This document shows, one piece after another, positions 1-7,556 of a DNA stretch of 43,221 bases. The translations under genes and the position numbers were made by a program. Below the pieces are notes generated by a model. The model ran no database searches and had not been told where the DNA came from. It was given only the letters and a program-made list of their open reading frames with translations. The first letter of the stretch is position 1, and each line of letters begins with the position of its first letter. The stretch comes from Prevotella sp. (GTDB taxonomy: Bacteria > Bacteroidota > Bacteroidia > Bacteroidales > Bacteroidaceae): contig JAFPEE010000158.1 in the NCBI GenBank assembly GCA_017389705.1, positions 1 to 43,221 on the forward strand. Reading direction: 5' to 3'.

Positions 1-551
1 CGCGTAGTGGTCTGCTGACGGCTCCTTTGCGAGCCCGCTTCGGCATCAATATGCACCTGCAGTACTACGAGCCACAGACGCTGCAGCGCATCATTGAGCG
101 CTCAGCCTCTATTCTGCGTGTACCTATCACGACAGATGCCTCGGGCGAGATAGCCCGTCGCTCTCGAGGTACGCCCCGTATTGCCAACGCCTTGTTGCGC
201 CGGGTGCGTGACTTTGCCCAGGTGAAGGGTACTGGCAAGATTGACACCTGCATTACAAAAGTGGCACTGACGGCGCTGAACATCGACCAGTACGGATTGG
301 ACGAGATAGACAACCGCATCCTGCTGACCATCATCGACAAGTTCCGTGGCGGTCCTGTAGGCATTACGACCATTGCTACAGCTGTTGGTGAAGATGCAGG
401 AACGGTAGAGGAGGTCTACGAGCCCTTCCTCATTATGGAGGGCTTCATCAAGCGTACCCCCCGAGGACGCATGGTGACGGAGCTGGCCTACAAGCATTTC
501 GGCCGCAACCCCTATTCGGGCAACATTATGGAACCAAACTTATTTGAATGA
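1..551 (+). CDS. ruvB: Holliday junction helicase RuvB, C-terminal part
   Basis: The gene enters from outside the window; the reading frame starts at base 3. The first visible residues read RSGLLTAPLRARFGI, matching the RuvB segment around sensor 2 and the arginine finger where the family has a T-R-[AS]-G..[ST]-x-PLR-x-RFG pattern. The rest is the RuvB C-terminal winged-helix domain, with the conserved stretches DNRIL and GGPVGI and the late motif GFIKRTPRGR. RuvB is the hexameric AAA+ motor that drives branch migration of Holliday junctions with RuvA. The Walker A and B parts lie upstream of the window. Its stop codon overlaps the coaD start (ATGA at 548-551), so the two are probably co-transcribed. 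About 182 residues are visible of a usual 335-345. Confidence 0.95.
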   Translation, partial: RSGLLTAPLRARFGINMHLQYYEPQTLQRIIERSASILRVPITTDASGEIARRSRGTPRIANALLRRVRDFAQVKGTGKIDTCITKVALTALNIDQYGLDEIDNRILLTIIDKFRGGPVGITTIATAVGEDAGTVEEVYEPFLIMEGFIKRTPRGRMVTELAYKHFGRNPYSGNIMEPNLFE

Positions 552-1009
552 AGACAGGAATATTTGTCGGGAGTTTCAATCCCTTCACCATAGGTCACGA
601 TTCTATCGTGAGAAGAGCATTGCCACTGTTCGACCGTCTGGTCATTGGTGTGGTGGGCGACCAGGTACACAAGCCCGACATGCCCTCGGCAGAGGTACGC
701 ATCAAGGCCATCACCGACCTTTACAAGGACGAGCCCAGCATTGAGGTGAAACCCTACTACGGGCTGGCTGTTGACTTTGCCAAGGCTGAAGGCGCCCATT
801 TCATCGTGAAAGGGGTGCGTAGTGTCAAGGACTTTGAGTACGAGCGCGACCAGGCTGACACCAACCGCATGCTCAGCGGCGTAGAGACCATCCTCATTTG
901 TGCCGAACCCCAGTACAGTACTGTCAGCAGTACGCTGGTCCGCGAGTTGGAACACTTTGGAGTGGACGTCAGTCCGTTTCTGCCTAAAAAGAAAAATAAG
1001 CAACCATGA
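548..1009 (+). CDS. coaD: Phosphopantetheine adenylyltransferase
   Basis: CoaD transfers AMP from ATP to 4'-phosphopantetheine, the penultimate step of coenzyme A synthesis, in the cytoplasm. The 153-residue length is normal for the family. The nucleotidyltransferase signature GSFNPFTIGH is at residues 8-17, with the TxGH motif at 14-17. The substrate-contacting segment GVRSVKDFEYE and the late YSTVSSTLVRE motif (ISSTxVR in relatives) are both present. The start at 548 overlaps the ruvB stop by four bases and the stop at 1009 overlaps the ybeY start in the same way. This tight ATGA coupling fixes both ends and points to translational coupling in one operon. Confidence 0.96.
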   Translation: MKTGIFVGSFNPFTIGHDSIVRRALPLFDRLVIGVVGDQVHKPDMPSAEVRIKAITDLYKDEPSIEVKPYYGLAVDFAKAEGAHFIVKGVRSVKDFEYERDQADTNRMLSGVETILICAEPQYSTVSSTLVRELEHFGVDVSPFLPKKKNKQP

Positions 1010-1416
1010 TTACCTATAGCGCTGAGGGGGTCAGGTTCCCCAATATCAAACGTCGTGAAACGACAGCATGGATTCGCCGAGTGGCAGCAACCTACGGCAA
1101 GAAGGTGGGCGAGGTAGGCTACCTTTTCTGCGACGACGAGCATATCCTCGAGGTGAATCGCGAGTACTTGGGACACGATTACTATACCGACATCATTACC
1201 TTCGACTACGACGAGGGCGACACGCTGAATGGCGACCTGGTCATCAGCCTGGACACCATACGCACGAATGCCGAGCTGTTTAAGAAAACCTACGACGAGG
1301 AGCTGCACCGCGTCATCATTCATGGCATTCTGCACCTTTGCGGCCTCAACGACAAAGGGCCTGGCGAGCGCGAACAGATGGAAGCCGCTGAGAACGCGGC
1401 TTTAGCCCTACGCTAA
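1006..1416 (+). CDS. ybeY: Endoribonuclease / rRNA maturation factor YbeY
   Basis: A 136-residue UPF0054 protein. YbeY acts in 16S rRNA 3'-end processing and ribosome quality control. The metal-binding motif reads HGILHLCGLND at residues 106-116. The first two histidines (106 and 110) are present, but the position of the third metal ligand (H in HGxLHLxGxDH) is Asp116. From memory this substitution is common in Bacteroidetes homologues, so it should not be read as a dead enzyme. The start is set by the ATGA overlap with coaD. The 3' end runs nine bases into the 3' end of the convergent LOG gene (1408-1416). Confidence 0.93.
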   Translation: MITYSAEGVRFPNIKRRETTAWIRRVAATYGKKVGEVGYLFCDDEHILEVNREYLGHDYYTDIITFDYDEGDTLNGDLVISLDTIRTNAELFKKTYDEELHRVIIHGILHLCGLNDKGPGEREQMEAAENAALALR

Positions 1417-1938
1417 CAACTGCCTGATGTCATCGAGGCTATTGGCTACCTCGATATAAGTACGCCATTGCTTACGAGTGACACCATGGGTATGAAGGCC
1501 GTCAAGCATCTGGATGAGCCCATCCCAGAATCCTTTCATATTATAGAGAATGATTCGCTTCTGATGGTAGCCTATGGTGGCAGATGCCGCTATGGAGAAT
1601 ATCTCGTCCAGCGTACCAATACCACCAGGAAGGGCAATGAAGACATCGCTTTGTTCCTGCATCAGTTGTTTGCGGTCGCTCAAGTTGTCGCACAAAACCT
1701 CCACGTCGACATATTCCGAGATGCGCCCATCCTTCTCCACTATCTGCGGAATGACGCCAATGGTGCGCCCCCCAGCCTCATGAACAGCCTTGGCCACACA
1801 CTCCATCAATCCACAATTCACACCCCCATATACCAGACTATGGCCTTCTTGTGCCATCCATCTTCCCAGCTCCCGCGTCAGAGCAAAGAAGTCATAATCA
1901 ATCTGCTGATTTGCCGAACAAAATACACATATCTTCAT
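1408..1938 (-). CDS. LOG-family nucleoside 5'-monophosphate phosphoribohydrolase
   Basis: A 176-residue TIGR00730/LOG family protein with a Rossmann-like fold. The family signature is intact: GGVNCGLM at about 38-45 and PGGIGTLDE at 104-112. Characterised LOG proteins cleave cytokinin riboside or other nucleoside 5'-monophosphates to a free base and ribose 5-phosphate; the natural substrate in Bacteroidales is not known, so only the reaction class is inferred. I start it at the ATG at 1938 (MKICVFC). A longer version would begin at a TTG at 1950, but that codon lies inside the predicted -7 promoter box. The 3' end overlaps that of ybeY by nine bases, and the 5' end faces the helicase gene across a 45-bp shared promoter. 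Confidence 0.88.
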   Translation of the reverse strand: MKICVFCSANQQIDYDFFALTRELGRWMAQEGHSLVYGGVNCGLMECVAKAVHEAGGRTIGVIPQIVEKDGRISEYVDVEVLCDNLSDRKQLMQEQSDVFIALPGGIGTLDEIFSIAASATIGYHQKRIILYNMKGFWDGLIQMLDGLHTHGVTRKQWRTYIEVANSLDDIRQLLA

Positions 1939-1943
1939 AACTG

Positions 1944-1975
1944 TTTGCAAAATTACAAAATTATTTGTATTTTTG
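1944..1975 (+). promoter_or_regulatory. Bacteroidetes promoter for the DEAD-box helicase
   Basis: TTTG at 1944-1947, a 20-nt spacer, then TATTTTTG at 1968-1975, which matches TAnnTTTG. Only eight bases separate the box from the ATG at 1984, so the expected transcript start lies within a few bases of the start codon. The site is interleaved with a minus-strand promoter for the LOG gene. Confidence 0.7.
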
Positions 1976-1978
1976 CAA
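1948..1978 (-). promoter_or_regulatory. Bacteroidetes promoter for the LOG gene
   Basis: On the minus strand TTG (1978-1976), a 20-nt spacer and TAATTTTG (1955-1948), a match to TAnnTTTG. The box ends nine bases before the ATG at 1938. It occupies nearly the same DNA as the helicase promoter, so the two polymerases should compete. Confidence 0.62.
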
Positions 1979-1983
1979 GCGAA

Positions 1984-3879
1984 ATGAAGACATTTGAAGA
2001 GTTAGGCGTCTGCGAAGGGATTCGTCGCGCTATTGAGGAGATGGGATTTGTACAGCCTATGCCCGTACAGGAGGAAGTAATACCTTATTTGTTAGGTAAC
2101 AAGCATGACGTGATAGCCTTGGCCCAAACGGGTACAGGCAAGACGGCGGCATTCGGTATTCCCGTGCTGCAAAGGATTGCAGAAACCCCACGCCCCCAGT
2201 TTGGAGAGATAGGGAGAGGACTCCCTCATGCATTGATTTTGGCTCCTACCCGGGAGCTATGCCTACAGATAGCCGACGACATGCGCGACTTTGCCAAGTA
2301 TCTGGACGGCATCCATATCGAGGCGGTCTATGGTGGTGCCTCGATAGAGCAGCAGATTCGTGCCCTGCGCAAGGGAGTGCAGGTTATTGTGGCCACCCCT
2401 GGACGACTCATCGACCTGATGAATCGTGGCGTGGCCCATCTGGAAGATGTCCATAATGTGGTACTGGACGAGGCTGACGTGATGTTGAACATGGGCTTCT
2501 CTGAGAGCATTGACGCAATTCTGGAAGGCGTACCCGAGGATCGCAACACACTGCTCTTCTCAGCGACAATGAGCCGTGAAATAGAGCGCATAGCCAAAGG
2601 GTACCTGCACGACTATAAGGAAATCGTGGTGGGCAGCCGCAACGAGGGGGCTGAGCATGTGAACCATATCTACTATATGGTAAATGCCAAGGACAAATAC
2701 CTTGCCCTAAAGCGACTGGTAGACTACTATCCCCGCATCTTCGCCATCATCTTCTGTCGTACGAAGATAGAGACACAGGAGGTGGCCGACAAGCTGATTA
2801 AGGATGGCTATAATGCCGAGTCGCTACATGGCGACCTCAGCCAGCAGCAGCGTGACCTGACCATGCAGAAGTTCCGTCAGCATACCGTTCAGTTGTTGGT
2901 GGCTACGGATGTGGCTGCCCGCGGACTGGACGTAGACGACCTGACGCACGTCATCAACTATGGCTTGCCCGACGATATCGAGAACTACACTCATCGCTCC
3001 GGTCGTACGGGACGTGCCGGCAAAAAGGGTACGAGCATCAGCATTGTGCATAGCCGTGAGAAGTTCAAAATCCGTAATATCGAAAAAGAGATTGGCAAGC
3101 AGTTCGAGCAAGGTACCATTCCTTCTGCGGAGGAAATCTGCAAGAAGCAGCTCTACAAGGTGATGGACCAGATAGTAAAAGCCGATGTTGACGAGGAGCA
3201 GATAGCTCCCTTCATGCAGGATATCAGCCGCTATTTTGAATATGTCGACAAGGATGACCTTATCAAGAAGATTGTGTCGCTGGAGTTTGGCAAGTTCCTG
3301 GCTTACTATGCTGATGCTCCCGAGATAGAAATCGTCTCTTCTTCAAGGAAGGAGGAACGAGGCAAGAGGAATGAGAGAAATGCCAAAGGCCAAAAGCCAA
3401 AAGCTAATAGCCAAGCACAAGCTGGCTACACGAAACTCTTTATCAATCTTGGCAAGAAAGATGGTTTCTACCCTGGCGAGATCATGCAATTCCTGAACAA
3501 GCATGTCCATGGTCATGTTGAGGTGGGCCATATCGACCTGTTGCAGACCATGTCGTACTTCGAGGTGCCTGAGGAGGACGCTCAGCGTGTCATCAAGTAC
3601 GTCAACGGCCAAAGCTACAAAGGTCGCGATGTGCGCTGTAATGATGCCGCAGAGGGTGGACACGGGAAATCATCCAGAGAGTCCAGGCCATCAAGAGAAT
3701 CCAGACCATCAAGAGAGCCAAGAAAGTCCAGGGAGCCTAAAAAGCCCCAAGAGACTCGCACCTATAAGAAGGACGAATGGATGCAATTCCTGAATCCGAA
3801 GGGTATGAAGCTGAAGGGCGAGATTCCCAATTTCGAGGAAGAAGGCTGGGCTATCCGCAAACCCAGAAAGAAGAAATAA
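1984..3879 (+). CDS. DEAD-box RNA helicase with DbpA-type RNA-binding domain
   Basis: A 631-residue ATP-dependent RNA helicase (CsdA/DeaD/DbpA group). Domain 1 carries the Q motif (around MPVQ, 26-29), motif I AQTGTGKT (47-54), PTREL (88-92), TPGR (138-141), DEAD (162-165) and SAT (193-195). Domain 2 carries ATDVAARGLDV and HRSGRTGRAG. Then follows a basic linker, a DbpA/CsdA RNA-binding domain at roughly 478-555 (starting YTKLFINLGKK), and a tail of SR/PSRE repeats. It probably remodels rRNA or acts in cold-shock RNA metabolism together with PNPase-like enzymes. The frame is open upstream to 1468, but that part lies on top of the LOG gene; the ATG at 1984 follows the promoter and begins the usual MKTFEELGV. 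Confidence 0.95.
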   Translation: MKTFEELGVCEGIRRAIEEMGFVQPMPVQEEVIPYLLGNKHDVIALAQTGTGKTAAFGIPVLQRIAETPRPQFGEIGRGLPHALILAPTRELCLQIADDMRDFAKYLDGIHIEAVYGGASIEQQIRALRKGVQVIVATPGRLIDLMNRGVAHLEDVHNVVLDEADVMLNMGFSESIDAILEGVPEDRNTLLFSATMSREIERIAKGYLHDYKEIVVGSRNEGAEHVNHIYYMVNAKDKYLALKRLVDYYPRIFAIIFCRTKIETQEVADKLIKDGYNAESLHGDLSQQQRDLTMQKFRQHTVQLLVATDVAARGLDVDDLTHVINYGLPDDIENYTHRSGRTGRAGKKGTSISIVHSREKFKIRNIEKEIGKQFEQGTIPSAEEICKKQLYKVMDQIVKADVDEEQIAPFMQDISRYFEYVDKDDLIKKIVSLEFGKFLAYYADAPEIEIVSSSRKEERGKRNERNAKGQKPKANSQAQAGYTKLFINLGKKDGFYPGEIMQFLNKHVHGHVEVGHIDLLQTMSYFEVPEEDAQRVIKYVNGQSYKGRDVRCNDAAEGGHGKSSRESRPSRESRPSREPRKSREPKKPQETRTYKKDEWMQFLNPKGMKLKGEIPNFEEEGWAIRKPRKKK

Positions 3880-3882
3880 AGC

Positions 3883-3914
3883 AAGAGGGCTGCGTGAATT
3901 GACGCAGCCCTCTT
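3883..3914. terminator. Bidirectional hairpin terminator
   Basis: A perfect 13-bp stem (AAGAGGGCTGCGT pairing with ACGCAGCCCTCTT) with a 6-base loop, between the convergent ends of the helicase and the S46 peptidase gene. The A/T flanks suit termination from both sides. Confidence 0.82.
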
Positions 3915-3934
3915 ACTTCTTGTTCTGATAAAGG

Positions 3935-6046
3935 TCATTTTGCGTTGATCTTCTTCAGCAGACGGTCGGCATGTCCCCAACGGTCCATCATGTAGAGCAT
4001 GTAGCGCACATCGACGTTGATGGTGCGAGCCAGCTGACGGTCGAAGAAGATATCGCTAGACAAACTGTCCCAGTTGCCGTCGAAGGCCAATCCAAGCAAT
4101 TCACCTTTGCCGTTGAAGATGGGCGAACCAGAGTTACCACCTGTGATGTCGTTATTCGACAGGAAGCAGAGCTGAAGGGTACCCGTCAGAGGGTCAGCAT
4201 AAGGGCCGAAGTCCTTGACAGACAGCAACTCGTGCATGACGGGCTCAGCGAAGTACTCGATATTCTCGTCGGCCTTCTGCATCTTCTCCCACAGGCTACG
4301 CGCCGTCGTGTAGTAGCCAGAAGGGCGACCTCCTAACGTGTATTCGCCAATCTGACCATAGGTCATACGAAGGGTGAAGTTGGCATCAGAATAATTTGGC
4401 ATGTCCTGTTCCATACGCATCACGGCAGCACACAGCATCTTCTCCTGCTCGGCAATCTCGGATGTCAGCTTACCACGTTCTTCGTTAATCTCGCTCCAAA
4501 CCTCGCTAAGCGATAATCCGTATTGTACCCCCAAGTCCTTCTTATAGCTCTTTCTATTGAAATAGATAGGTTTTCCGGACTTCATCAGCACAGACTTGTC
4601 ATACATCTTATTGACATAGGCAGCATAGTCACCATGGAACTTCTCGTCGATGGTCTTGTAGAGGTCGGGCAGGAACTTGGCATCGGTCACTTGCTGACGA
4701 TAGTTCTTCATCAACGCAACCAGCATCTCGCTGTCAGTAGACTTGTCCCATTCTTCGCTATTATCAGGGAATTCGTGGTATTGCTTCTTGGGCTTACTCT
4801 TAGGACCCTTTACTGGCATGCGCCACTGAATGCGCCATGCACGAAGGGATAGCTGGTCTTGCAGGAAGAAAGTTTCCATGAACAAAGTGCGGATGCGAGT
4901 CAGCTCCATACGCTTCTGATAGAGCTGCGCCAGCTTGTCAAAGTCAAGCTCGCCCTTCAGGTAGCCCGTGGTGTCTTGCCACTGACGGATCTTTGCCTCG
5001 AACTGCTGCTTCTGCTGAATGAGTCCAATGGAGTCGATACATTTGTTCATACCTATGGAGTTCTTCCAATAGTTGCTGGAGCTGGCGTATTTTGAGTCGT
5101 ACTTAATGCGCACAGCCTCGTCGGCACGCATGTGGCGAATCATGATGTCCTGTTTCACGCCACGCACCTGTGCTCTGGGAGCATTGATGGCATCACGACG
5201 TTCCTTGATGCCATACGACGACAGGTAGCGGCTGGTAGAGCCAGGATAGCCCATAATCATACAGAAGTCGCCAGGCTTATAGCCCTGCATAGAGACGGGA
5301 GCCCACGACTTTGGATGATAAGGTACGTTATCCTTCGAGTATTCGGCAGGACCGTTGGTCTTGGGGTTGGCATAGATGCGGAAAACAGAGTAGTCGCACG
5401 TCTGTCGGGGCCACATCCAGTTGTCGGTCTCACCACCAAACTTACCCATCGACTTGGGTACGGTGAACACCAGGCGTACGTCGTTGAAGTCGCGATAGGT
5501 GGTGCAGTAGAACTTGTTACCCTCGTAGAACGGCTTCAACTCAACACGTAGGGTAGAATCCTGCTGGCGGATGTCCTTCTGCCAAGCATTCTCGATGCTG
5601 TCGACCACTTCTGCCTGACGGTCTGTCTTAATGCCCTTCAGCAGAGGCAGTATCTGGTCAGAGACATCTTTCTGCTCTACCATGAAACTGACGAACAGGC
5701 CCTCGTTGGGAAGTTCCTCCTCGTAGCTCTTGGCATAGAATCCGTTCAACAGATAGTCATGCTCGACAGTAGAATGCTGGCGAATGGCATCGAAGCCACA
5801 GTGGTGGTTAGTGAATACCAATCCGTCAGACGAAACAACGACGCCAGAGCAAAAGCCTCCAAAATTGACGACTGCATTCTTGACGGCATTGTCACTCTGG
5901 TACAGCTGTTCCTGAGGCAACTGGAAGCCATACTGCTTCATCTGGTCGTAGATGGCAGCAGGCAGGTCGAACAATGTCCACATGCCCTCATCGGCATGAG
6001 CTCCCAAGGAGCAAAGACTCATCAGTAATAAGAATAGTTTCTTCAT
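3935..6046 (-). CDS. S46 family dipeptidyl-peptidase, DPP7 type
   Basis: A 703-residue secreted peptidase with a Sec signal peptide (1-18, ending GAHA). S46 enzymes release dipeptides from the N-terminus of oligopeptides in the periplasm and feed peptide uptake in Bacteroidetes. The chymotrypsin-like triad is visible: His82 in TNHHC, Asp218 in CDYSVFR and Ser639 in GGNSGSP. The residue 18 positions after the serine, which is Arg in DPP11 (Asp/Glu at P1) and Gly in DPP7 (hydrophobic P1), is Gly657 here (FDGNW). I infer DPP7-like specificity. The length is normal. It is the last gene of a probable three-gene run, 38 bases behind the flippase gene. Confidence 0.93.
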   Translation of the reverse strand: MKKLFLLLMSLCSLGAHADEGMWTLFDLPAAIYDQMKQYGFQLPQEQLYQSDNAVKNAVVNFGGFCSGVVVSSDGLVFTNHHCGFDAIRQHSTVEHDYLLNGFYAKSYEEELPNEGLFVSFMVEQKDVSDQILPLLKGIKTDRQAEVVDSIENAWQKDIRQQDSTLRVELKPFYEGNKFYCTTYRDFNDVRLVFTVPKSMGKFGGETDNWMWPRQTCDYSVFRIYANPKTNGPAEYSKDNVPYHPKSWAPVSMQGYKPGDFCMIMGYPGSTSRYLSSYGIKERRDAINAPRAQVRGVKQDIMIRHMRADEAVRIKYDSKYASSSNYWKNSIGMNKCIDSIGLIQQKQQFEAKIRQWQDTTGYLKGELDFDKLAQLYQKRMELTRIRTLFMETFFLQDQLSLRAWRIQWRMPVKGPKSKPKKQYHEFPDNSEEWDKSTDSEMLVALMKNYRQQVTDAKFLPDLYKTIDEKFHGDYAAYVNKMYDKSVLMKSGKPIYFNRKSYKKDLGVQYGLSLSEVWSEINEERGKLTSEIAEQEKMLCAAVMRMEQDMPNYSDANFTLRMTYGQIGEYTLGGRPSGYYTTARSLWEKMQKADENIEYFAEPVMHELLSVKDFGPYADPLTGTLQLCFLSNNDITGGNSGSPIFNGKGELLGLAFDGNWDSLSSDIFFDRQLARTINVDVRYMLYMMDRWGHADRLLKKINAK

Positions 6047-6084
6047 ATTTGGATCATGATTTATTAATTAATCTTTCGTTCGGG

Positions 6085-7524
6085 TTACTTAAAGTATTTG
6101 CCTACGACAGGGAGGTTGCTCAAGGGGAAGTCTCGCCAGACGATATAGACCACAAAGAGAATGATGAGCAGGGTGTTTGCAGCCAACGAGATTGCCACTG
6201 GCCATGCAGAAAGCTTGTTCATGACCTCGAAGATGGCAAAGGCTATCAGCAGATAGAGGGCTATCTCCTTCAGCGGGTAGTTGATGGGATAGTACTTCTG
6301 TCCTACAAAATAGCTGGTCAGCATAGCCACGCTATAACCTATGAGTCCTGCCCAGGCACATGCCATGAAACCATAGACGGGCACGAAGATGATGTTGACA
6401 GCTATCAGCGCCACACAGCCAATACCCGAGAAGACGGCTCCCCAGATAGTCTTATCGATGACCTTATACCAAAACGACAGGTTGAAGTAGATACCCATCA
6501 TAATCTCTGCTGCCATGACGATAGGAACGACACGCAGTCCTGACCAATAGTCAGGAGCTATGATATACTTAAGGATTTCCATATAGCCCACCACCAGGAG
6601 AAAAGCCAACAGGGTGAAGATGATGAAGAACTTCATGGCCTGGGCGTACATCTGATGCTGGTCTTTATCCTTGACGCCAGCGAAGACAATAGGCTCGTAG
6701 GCAAAACGGAAGGCCTGTGTTATCATGGCCATAATCATCGCTATCTTCGAACATGCACCATAGATGCCCAGTTGCTCGTGCATGTCCGTACCTTTATATA
6801 TATAGGGGAAGAGCATCTTGTCGGCTGTCTGGTTCAGAATGCCCGCAATACCCAGCACCAGGATAGGCCACGAGTAGCTGAGCATGGTGCGCAGCAACTT
6901 CCGGTCGAGCAGCCAACGGAAACCCGTGTACTCCGATAGTAAGCATACAGCCAACATCACCGTACACACCAGGTTGATATAGAATGTATAGCCCACATCG
7001 TTGCCATCCATGAAAGCGAAATAAACCACGTTCAGGATGATGCTAACCATGATGTTCAACAGCTTCAGAGCAGCAAACTTAAGGGCCTTCTTCTGCTGAC
7101 GCAGATGGGCAAATGGAATGCAAAGAAACGCATCGATAGCCACCGTGACAGCCATCACACCCACATATTCGGGATGCTCGCCGTAGCCCATCAACTGACT
7201 GATAGGCGACAGCAAAGCCAGCACCAACAGGGCAAAGATCAGCGCTACTGTGCCCACACTAATGAGTGTGGTCGAGTAGACGGTCTGCGAATCCGTATGC
7301 GTCTTGTTGGTGAAACGGAAATAGGTGGTCTCCATGCCGAACGTCAGCAACACCAGAATGAGTGCCACATAAGCATAGATATTGGTAATGACACCATAGC
7401 CTCCACTGGCAGCAGAAAGCTTAGCCGTATAGAGCGGTACCAACAAGTAATTCAGGAAACGTCCTACAATACTTGACAAGCCATAGATGGCAGTGTCTCT
7501 AAAAATCGTCTTTAGTTTTCCCAT
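6085..7524 (-). CDS. MATE-like polysaccharide flippase (Wzx family)
   Basis: A 479-residue membrane protein with about 12-14 hydrophobic helices and the N-terminal pattern IYGLSSIVGRFLNYLLVPLY, typical of the polysaccharide biosynthesis/MATE flippase family. Such proteins flip undecaprenyl-linked oligosaccharides across the inner membrane for capsule, O-antigen or surface glycan assembly. No glycosyltransferases or polymerase are near, so the glycan cannot be named. It sits 32 bases downstream of the Gate-protein gene and 38 bases upstream of the S46 peptidase on the same strand. The pairing with a peptidase and a nucleoside-recognition protein is not an obvious functional unit. Confidence 0.88.
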   Translation of the reverse strand: MGKLKTIFRDTAIYGLSSIVGRFLNYLLVPLYTAKLSAASGGYGVITNIYAYVALILVLLTFGMETTYFRFTNKTHTDSQTVYSTTLISVGTVALIFALLVLALLSPISQLMGYGEHPEYVGVMAVTVAIDAFLCIPFAHLRQQKKALKFAALKLLNIMVSIILNVVYFAFMDGNDVGYTFYINLVCTVMLAVCLLSEYTGFRWLLDRKLLRTMLSYSWPILVLGIAGILNQTADKMLFPYIYKGTDMHEQLGIYGACSKIAMIMAMITQAFRFAYEPIVFAGVKDKDQHQMYAQAMKFFIIFTLLAFLLVVGYMEILKYIIAPDYWSGLRVVPIVMAAEIMMGIYFNLSFWYKVIDKTIWGAVFSGIGCVALIAVNIIFVPVYGFMACAWAGLIGYSVAMLTSYFVGQKYYPINYPLKEIALYLLIAFAIFEVMNKLSAWPVAISLAANTLLIILFVVYIVWRDFPLSNLPVVGKYFK

Positions 7525-7556
7525 AATCTCTTTCTCGCTATGTTTTTATAACGTCT

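Noticed and set aside
1468..1983. Upstream extension of the helicase reading frame
   Set aside because: It lies antisense to the LOG gene and across its promoter, and lacks helicase similarity; the ATG at 1984 gives the normal N-terminus.
3971..4336. Plus-strand ORFs across the S46 peptidase gene
   Set aside because: Antisense to a clearly conserved protein, no promoter or recognisable domain.
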